Origin: an uncultured Flavobacteriia bacterium
GTDB taxonomy: Bacteria; Bacteroidota; Bacteroidia; Flavobacteriales_D; Crocinitomicaceae
Reading direction: 5' to 3'
DNA length: 6,494 bases
NCBI GenBank assembly: GCA_903928365.1
Contig: CAIYQV010000126.1
Location: forward strand, 1 to 6,494
Shown here piece after piece: positions 1 to 4,361 of the stretch. The stretch's first letter is position 1, and each line of letters opens with the position of its first letter. The position numbers were made by a program, and so were the translations under genes. The notes beneath the pieces are model-generated. The model made no database searches. It had not been told where the DNA came from and was given only the letters and a program-made list of their open reading frames with translations.

Positions 1-615
1 GCGGCATTGCCTTATTTCAATAAAACCATGTTTATTGAAACGCATCGATTGGCACAGTTTAATCCTAGAGGGACGGATGTTCCTGTGGTGCTGGATCTAA
101 TGATCCATGATCTGGATATTATTTTAACTGTTGTGAAATCGGGTATCAAAAGAATATCCGCGTCAGGTGTTTCCGTTGTAAGTGATACTCCGGACATTAC
201 CAACGCACGAATCGAATTTGACAATGGATGTGTTGCCAATCTTACCTCCTCGAGGATTTCCATGAAAAACATGCGCAAGTCGCGATTCTTTCAGAAAGAT
301 GCATACATCAGTGTGGATTTTCTTACAAAGGAAATGGAAGTTGTGCGAATGGAAGATGTTGAAGGAGAACCTGATCCTTTGGATATCGTTTTTGATCTTG
401 GTCCGGGGAAGCCCGTTAAAAAAATCTTTTTTGATAAACCAGATATCACAGAGATCAATGCTATTCGAGAGGAATTGGCTTCCTTCCATCATTCGATTGT
501 TTCCGATACAGTACCTGTGGTTTCTCTCGAAGATGGTTTCCGTGCATTAGAAGTTGCGCAACAGATCATGGATAAATTAAAATTGTCTTCATCGGTAATG
601 GTGGACAATAACTAA
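1..615 (+). CDS. Gfo/Idh/MocA family oxidoreductase, C-terminal part (5' end outside window)
   Basis: This is the C-terminal 204 residues of an NAD(P)-dependent sugar oxidoreductase. The frame is open from base 1, so the TTG at 7 is not the start; the N-terminal Rossmann domain with the nucleotide-binding glycine motif lies off the left edge. What is visible is the substrate-binding alpha/beta domain. Visible residues 32-36 read DLMIH, matching the family's DxxxH motif, whose His is the usual catalytic acid/base. Residues 15-26 (HRLAQFNPRGTD) and 67-85 (NARIEF...ANLTSSR) are strongly conserved-looking. Such enzymes oxidise or reduce a hydroxyl of a free or nucleotide-linked sugar in the cytoplasm. 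The lipoprotein starts 27 bases downstream and a phosphoglycosyl transferase follows, which favours a nucleotide-sugar substrate for envelope glycan or lipid A synthesis. A GnnA-type UDP-GlcNAc 3-dehydrogenase is one possibility, from recalled resemblance only. The family is secure; the substrate is not. Confidence 0.88.
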   Translation, partial: AALPYFNKTMFIETHRLAQFNPRGTDVPVVLDLMIHDLDIILTVVKSGIKRISASGVSVVSDTPDITNARIEFDNGCVANLTSSRISMKNMRKSRFFQKDAYISVDFLTKEMEVVRMEDVEGEPDPLDIVFDLGPGKPVKKIFFDKPDITEINAIREELASFHHSIVSDTVPVVSLEDGFRALEVAQQIMDKLKLSSSVMVDNN

Positions 616-628
616 GAGGACACCACGT

Positions 629-636
629 TATCTTTG
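629..636 (+). promoter_or_regulatory. Possible Bacteroidota -7 promoter box (TATCTTTG)
   Basis: The eight bases TATCTTTG match the Bacteroidota -7 consensus TAnnTTTG exactly and sit in the short gap between the oxidoreductase and the lipoprotein gene. No TTTG-like -33 box is seen 19-21 bases upstream, so the match may be chance. If it is used, transcription would begin at about base 643, the A of the lipoprotein ATG, giving a leaderless or nearly leaderless mRNA in addition to read-through from upstream. Confidence 0.25.
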
Positions 637-642
637 TCACTT

Positions 643-1503
643 ATGAAAAGTCTGATCGGTATACTGTCTACGATTCTTTTATTAACCGGTTGCGTAAAGA
701 ACAATCCTGATCCGGCATGGCTGGAAGTGACGGAGTGGACATTAATTGAAAACCCTGATCTGGTGAATATTGAAGGGGAGTTGAGCCACAATTTTTCTGA
801 TGCATGGGTCTATGTCAATGACAAGATTATTGGTGTTTTTGAAGTTCCCTTCAAAATTCCGATTCTGCAAAGTGGAACATGTAATATCAAGCTATATCCA
901 ACAGTTCGTAATAATGGGATTGCCGCAACTAAAAAGATCTATCCGTTCGTAGATAGATATGAGATCACTGCGGAATTGGTCCAGAACAAAACCTTGACGA
1001 TCAATCCTGTTACAAAGTATAATTCCTATTCCCAGTTTTGGATCGAGGATTTTGAGGATGCCGCGATTAAGATAAATACGGATCCTACGTCTGCAGATAC
1101 GATGATCATAGGAACCGATCCGTTGATCATGAAATGGAATCGTTATGGAATTTCTACGCTGGATGCAGTTGATAGCAGTTGGGTAGCCTACACCACTCAA
1201 GAACTTGCTTTACCGAAAGGGGAGGAAGTTTATCTGGAGCTGGATTATTACAATACCAATTCCATCGTAACAGGGGTGATTGCTCTGTCTTCCAGTTCTG
1301 CTCCAAAAAACAATGTCAATATCCAGTTGAATTCTCAGAAACCTGCAGAGGTGAAGTGGAAAAAGATCTATTTGGATCTCAAAGAAATCATTTCAAATTC
1401 TTCAGGAGCCAACAGTTTCTTGATGTCTTTCCAGGCAGCGCTTGATGAAGGAGATACTGATGGTGTAATTGTACTCGATAACATTAAAGTAGTCCATTTT
1501 TAA
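643..1503 (+). CDS. Lipoprotein of unassigned family, probable two-domain beta-sandwich protein
   Basis: I do not recognise a named family. The 286-residue product starts with a lipoprotein signal: MK, a hydrophobic stretch at residues 4-15 and the lipobox LLTGC, with Cys17 as the lipidated residue. The ATG at 643 is preferred because it gives this compact signal; an in-frame TTG at 634 would only add three residues. The residues after Cys17 (VKNNPDP) do not form an acidic surface-export signal, so a periplasm-facing location is more likely. Residues about 25-122 contain a PEGA-like pattern (WVYVNDKIIGVFEVPF, then a G followed by alternating hydrophobics). Residues about 133-286 begin FWIEDFEDA and end VLDNIKVVHF, a layout common in jelly-roll carbohydrate-binding domains. 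No catalytic motif is visible. Its position between a sugar oxidoreductase and a glycosyl-phosphate transferase (6-base gap) suggests a role in surface glycan handling, by inference only. The only purine-rich upstream stretch, AAGAGGA at 614-620, is 22 bases from the ATG, too far for a normal ribosome binding site. Confidence 0.85.
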   Translation: MKSLIGILSTILLLTGCVKNNPDPAWLEVTEWTLIENPDLVNIEGELSHNFSDAWVYVNDKIIGVFEVPFKIPILQSGTCNIKLYPTVRNNGIAATKKIYPFVDRYEITAELVQNKTLTINPVTKYNSYSQFWIEDFEDAAIKINTDPTSADTMIIGTDPLIMKWNRYGISTLDAVDSSWVAYTTQELALPKGEEVYLELDYYNTNSIVTGVIALSSSSAPKNNVNIQLNSQKPAEVKWKKIYLDLKEIISNSSGANSFLMSFQAALDEGDTDGVIVLDNIKVVHF

Positions 1504-1508
1504 GGAGG
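1502..1508 (+). promoter_or_regulatory. Strong Shine-Dalgarno AAGGAGG with unusually short spacing
   Basis: AAGGAGG overlaps the TAA stop of the lipoprotein gene and lies one base before the ATG at 1510. Usual spacing is about 5-9 bases. No in-frame ATG or GTG lies at a better distance; the nearest alternative is a TTG at 1537. The ATG also gives an N-terminus of the length expected for the family, so it is kept. This is the only strong Shine-Dalgarno sequence found at a start in the window. Confidence 0.6.
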
Positions 1509-1509
1509 A

Positions 1510-2901
1510 ATGCAGCATAAGGGAACGGTAAGCCTTTTGATTTTGTTGGACTGGATCTTTTCATCTGTCTCATGGTTTTCGTTTTATTATTTTCGTAAGG
1601 TCTCTGTTGAACAGGTCCCTTTTGAAGTGAGTGAGGCTTTTTATGCCGGTCTTACCATTATTCCTTTTCTTTGGCTGCTACTATATTATTTGCTTGGAAC
1701 ATACCACGATGTGAAGCGTCTTTACCGCATCAAGATTCTTCATCTTACATTTCAGGCCACTTTGCTTGGTTCGTTGTGTATTTTCTTTACGTTTCTGTTG
1801 GATGACCAGATTTCAGAATACCATCAGTACTACAATCTGATGTTGTTTCTATTCTTTAACCATTTCATTTGCTTAATATTACCACGACTCCTTTTTGTTA
1901 CGGTGCTCGTTTCCCGTATTCACTCGGGTAGAGGGGCTTTCGCTACTGTTCTCATTGGTGGAAGTGATAAAGCAGTTGAGATTTACAACGAAATAACCCA
2001 ATTGCAAAAAGGCATACATCGTTTTGTAGGTTTTGTCAATATTAACGGGGTAGATCGTCAGTTGGAGCAAAAACTTACCTATTTAGGTCATGTCAAGAAC
2101 CTTGAAAAGATTTTGCGAGAGCAGGAAATTGAAGAGGTGATCATCGCTTTGGAAAGCACGGAACATGATAAGTTGCGCTCTATCATTTCGAGGATTGAAG
2201 GAGGAAATATTCGGATAAAGATTCTACCGGATATGTATGATATTCTTTCAGGATCTGTGAAAATGAACAACATCTTCGGTGTGGTTCTTATTGATGTCAA
2301 TCCAGAAGTGATGCCGGTATGGCAACAAGCTATCAAACGATTTCTTGACGTGATTCTATCTTTTGTGGCAATCATTGTTCTTTTACCTGTTTATCTTATT
2401 TTGGCTATTGCAGTGCGGATTTCTTCACCAGGTCCTGTTTTTTTCTTGCAGGAAAGGGTAGGTTTGAATGGACGTACATTCCGGATCATTAAATTTAGAA
2501 CAATGTACGTGGATGCCGAAAATCAGGGGCCGCAGTTGTCCTCTGCCAACGATCCCAGAATTACAGGGATTGGACGCTTCATGAGGAAATCGAGACTGGA
2601 TGAATTTCCACAATTCGTAAATGTGATCATAGGGGATATGTCATTGGTCGGACCACGTCCGGAGCGTCAATTCTACATTGATCAGATTGTGCCCATAGAA
2701 CCACAGTTTCTTCAATTAACTCGTGTAAGGCCCGGAATTACTTCCTGGGGACAGGTTAAATACGGTTATGCAGAGAATGTCGATCAGATGCTTCAACGAA
2801 TGAAGTACGACTTATTGTATCTCAAGAATCAAACGCTGGCGCTTGATTTTAAAATTATGCTTTACACGGTTCTGATTGTGATTAAAGCAAAGGGGAAGTG
2901 A
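1510..2901 (+). CDS. Polyprenyl-phosphate glycosyl-1-phosphate transferase (WbaP/exopolysaccharide sugar transferase family)
   Basis: This 463-residue integral membrane enzyme would start a surface polysaccharide by moving a sugar 1-phosphate from a nucleotide sugar to undecaprenyl phosphate at the inner membrane. Four hydrophobic segments lie at residues about 6-27, 43-63, 78-97 and 108-135. A soluble Rossmann-like CoA_binding_3-type domain follows at about 143-265 (ATVLIGGSDKAVEIYNEI). A fifth hydrophobic segment at about 278-303 enters the catalytic bacterial sugar transferase domain (275-463). There the family motifs are intact: KRFLD (276-280), SPGPVFFLQERVG (306-318), KFRTM (328-332), the catalytic Asp-Glu pair D364-E365 in SRLDEFPQ, VGPRPE (380-385) and RPGITSWGQV (407-416). 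The length is normal for the long form. It lies 6 bases after the lipoprotein gene and is probably cotranscribed with it. The sugar specificity (glucose, galactose or an amino sugar) cannot be read from the sequence. Its TGA is directly adjacent to the stop of the converging hydrolase gene. Confidence 0.95.
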   Translation: MQHKGTVSLLILLDWIFSSVSWFSFYYFRKVSVEQVPFEVSEAFYAGLTIIPFLWLLLYYLLGTYHDVKRLYRIKILHLTFQATLLGSLCIFFTFLLDDQISEYHQYYNLMLFLFFNHFICLILPRLLFVTVLVSRIHSGRGAFATVLIGGSDKAVEIYNEITQLQKGIHRFVGFVNINGVDRQLEQKLTYLGHVKNLEKILREQEIEEVIIALESTEHDKLRSIISRIEGGNIRIKILPDMYDILSGSVKMNNIFGVVLIDVNPEVMPVWQQAIKRFLDVILSFVAIIVLLPVYLILAIAVRISSPGPVFFLQERVGLNGRTFRIIKFRTMYVDAENQGPQLSSANDPRITGIGRFMRKSRLDEFPQFVNVIIGDMSLVGPRPERQFYIDQIVPIEPQFLQLTRVRPGITSWGQVKYGYAENVDQMLQRMKYDLLYLKNQTLALDFKIMLYTVLIVIKAKGK

Positions 2902-2908
2902 TTACTTC
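2895..2908. repeat. Short perfect inverted repeat spanning the convergent stop codons
   Basis: GAAGT, a 4-base loop GATT, then ACTTC form a perfect 5-bp inverted repeat centred on the point where the two convergent genes meet; both stop codons lie inside it. The stem is short and AT-containing, and no T-run follows on the plus strand, so it is a poor candidate for an intrinsic terminator. No better hairpin is possible here because there is no intergenic space. Confidence 0.4.
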
Positions 2909-3513
2909 ACATCAAATCGGAACATCTTGGTGGATCCGATATATCCTTCCAGTGCATCACCGATAGCGACAGGTCCAACGCCAACAGGAGTGCCTGTGTA
3001 TATTAGATCGCCCGTTTTTAAAGTCATGAATCGAGATACATACGCAATGATCTGATCGATCGAGAAAATCATGTCTTTCGTGTTTCCTTTTTGAACTGTT
3101 TTTCCGTTCTGATGAAGTTCGAATTCTAGTTGATTTAAGTTTAAATCATTTTTTGAAAGAAAAGTATTCGAAAGAGGGGCGCTGTGCTCAAAAGCTTTAC
3201 CAATCTCCCACGGGAGACCTTTCTCCTTGCATTTTTGTTGAAGGTCTCTGGCTGTAAAATCAATCCCAAGTGAAATGGAAGAATAGTACTTATGGGCGAA
3301 TTTTTCTGCAATGTTCTTTCCTACTTTATCAATTCGCACAACCACTTCACATTCATAATGAAGATCTTGAGTGAAATCAGGATAATAAAAATCACTTCCT
3401 TCTTTTAGTAATGAAGTGTCTGGTTTTAAAAAGAACACTGGTTCTGAAGGTACAGCTGCATTCATTTCTTTGGCGTGATCAGCGTAATTTCTTCCGATGC
3501 AAATGATCTTCAT
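2902..3513 (-). CDS. Fumarylacetoacetate hydrolase family protein, FAHD1/YcgM-like (acylpyruvase / oxaloacetate decarboxylase type)
   Basis: This 203-residue cytoplasmic enzyme closely resembles the single-domain FAHD1 type, which cleaves acylpyruvates and decarboxylates oxaloacetate using Mg2+ or Mn2+. The start motif GRNYADHAKEM (7-17) carries the His13 and Glu16 pair that corresponds to the His/Glu dyad of human FAHD1. The metal ligands Glu54, Glu56 and Asp85 have the same spacing as in FAHD1, and Gln92 and Lys106 also fall at equivalent positions. The C-terminal motif TGDLIYTGTPVGVGP (167-181) is typical of the family. The length is close to that of other short FAH proteins and nothing essential is missing. 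The ATG is one base after the exonuclease stop (TAAGATG), without a Shine-Dalgarno sequence, so expression probably depends on translational coupling. The exact in vivo substrate is not determined by sequence. Fumarylacetoacetate itself is unlikely, because the large N-terminal domain of true FAH is absent. Confidence 0.93.
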   Translation of the reverse strand: MKIICIGRNYADHAKEMNAAVPSEPVFFLKPDTSLLKEGSDFYYPDFTQDLHYECEVVVRIDKVGKNIAEKFAHKYYSSISLGIDFTARDLQQKCKEKGLPWEIGKAFEHSAPLSNTFLSKNDLNLNQLEFELHQNGKTVQKGNTKDMIFSIDQIIAYVSRFMTLKTGDLIYTGTPVGVGPVAIGDALEGYIGSTKMFRFDVK

Positions 3514-3514
3514 C

Positions 3515-4357
3515 TTATTTGAATTTATTTTTCAGAGCTTCTAGTTTTTGCTGCAGATCCGTTTCACTATTCTGCTCAGCCTGACGTTCTGAGCGGATAC
3601 GCTCCATTTCTTTTCTAAGGCACTGTTTCGTGTAGAGCGGAAAATCAGCATCCAGCATCCATCCATAATAACCTGGTTCGATTGTCATTACCTCTTTAAT
3701 GGTTTTGCCTTTATGCTTGCCGAAATTGTACATGGCATCACCTTGTTCATTCACAGCCAACCGTCCAGCAAAATCGAGCAAATTGAAGTTGCTTCCTTTG
3801 GAGAAATCAGCCAGAAATGTCACGTCATTGGTAAGTGCTTCATAGCGCTCAAGTTGGGCTTTTAAGACATCCAGAGTTGCTTTTGTATCGTAAAGCGCAC
3901 TATGTGCATTCTCCAGATTCTTTTGACAATAAAACTGATAAGCTGCTGTAAGCGTTCGCTGTTCCATTCGATGGAAGATGTTTTGGACATCAACAAAACG
4001 TCTTTTAGATACCTCAAAATCAGATCCTGCGCGCATCAGTTCTTCCGCAAGAACAGGAATGTCAAATTTGTTTGAATTGTAACCTGCAAGGTCTGAGTTC
4101 CCAATGAATTCAACGATCTCCGCCGCAAGGTCTTCAAATCTAGGTTCGTTTTTTACATCCTCGTTCGTAATGCCGATTATGGCAGTAATTTCAGGAGGAA
4201 TAGGCAATCCCGGATTGACTCGTTTACAATAGGAGGTTTCTGTACCATCCGGATCAATGCGTATAATTGCAATTTCTACGATCCTGTCCTTGGTAATGTT
4301 GATCCCTGTCGTTTCAAGATCAAAAACGGCTAAAGGGCGTTCAAGATTTAATTTCAT
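3515..4357 (-). CDS. DnaQ-like 3'-5' exonuclease with ExoX-like C-terminal domain
   Basis: The 280-residue product belongs to the DEDDh exonucleases (DNA polymerase III epsilon, RNase T and ExoX group), which remove nucleotides from 3' ends with two metal ions. All catalytic residues are visible: Asp13 and Glu15 in FDLETTG (Exo I), Asp99 in GYNSNKFDIPVL (Exo II), and His152 with Asp157 in HSALYDT (Exo III, HxxxxD). After the nuclease domain (about 7-172) and a linker, residues about 210-248 (YNFGKHKGKTIKEV, then PGYYGWML) match the small module found at the C-terminus of ExoX-like nucleases. The last 35 residues are charged and probably helical (RKEMERIRSERQAEQ...LQQKLEALKNKFK). The C-terminal module argues for a stand-alone repair or processing nuclease rather than the replicative proofreading subunit, though annotation pipelines often call such proteins epsilon. 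The start lies 4 bases after the stop of the OmpA-family gene with no Shine-Dalgarno sequence. Confidence 0.93.
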   Translation of the reverse strand: MKLNLERPLAVFDLETTGINITKDRIVEIAIIRIDPDGTETSYCKRVNPGLPIPPEITAIIGITNEDVKNEPRFEDLAAEIVEFIGNSDLAGYNSNKFDIPVLAEELMRAGSDFEVSKRRFVDVQNIFHRMEQRTLTAAYQFYCQKNLENAHSALYDTKATLDVLKAQLERYEALTNDVTFLADFSKGSNFNLLDFAGRLAVNEQGDAMYNFGKHKGKTIKEVMTIEPGYYGWMLDADFPLYTKQCLRKEMERIRSERQAEQNSETDLQQKLEALKNKFK

Positions 4358-4361
4358 CTGA

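Noticed and set aside
163..492. Minus-strand open frame of about 109 codons opposite the oxidoreductase
   Set aside because: The opposing plus-strand frame has clear family motifs; this frame shows no domain, no low-complexity or signal features and no start context.
7..615. TTG at 7 as the start of the oxidoreductase
   Set aside because: The frame is open from base 1 and the product would lack the whole NAD(P)-binding domain of the family.
634..1503. TTG at 634 as the start of the lipoprotein
   Set aside because: It adds only three residues before MKSLIG, and the ATG at 643 gives a standard lipoprotein signal. It cannot be fully excluded because AAGAGGA at 614-620 is closer to it.
2895..2908. 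Bidirectional intrinsic terminator at the convergent junction
   Set aside because: The stem is only 5 bp, is not GC-rich and has no T-run on the plus-strand side.
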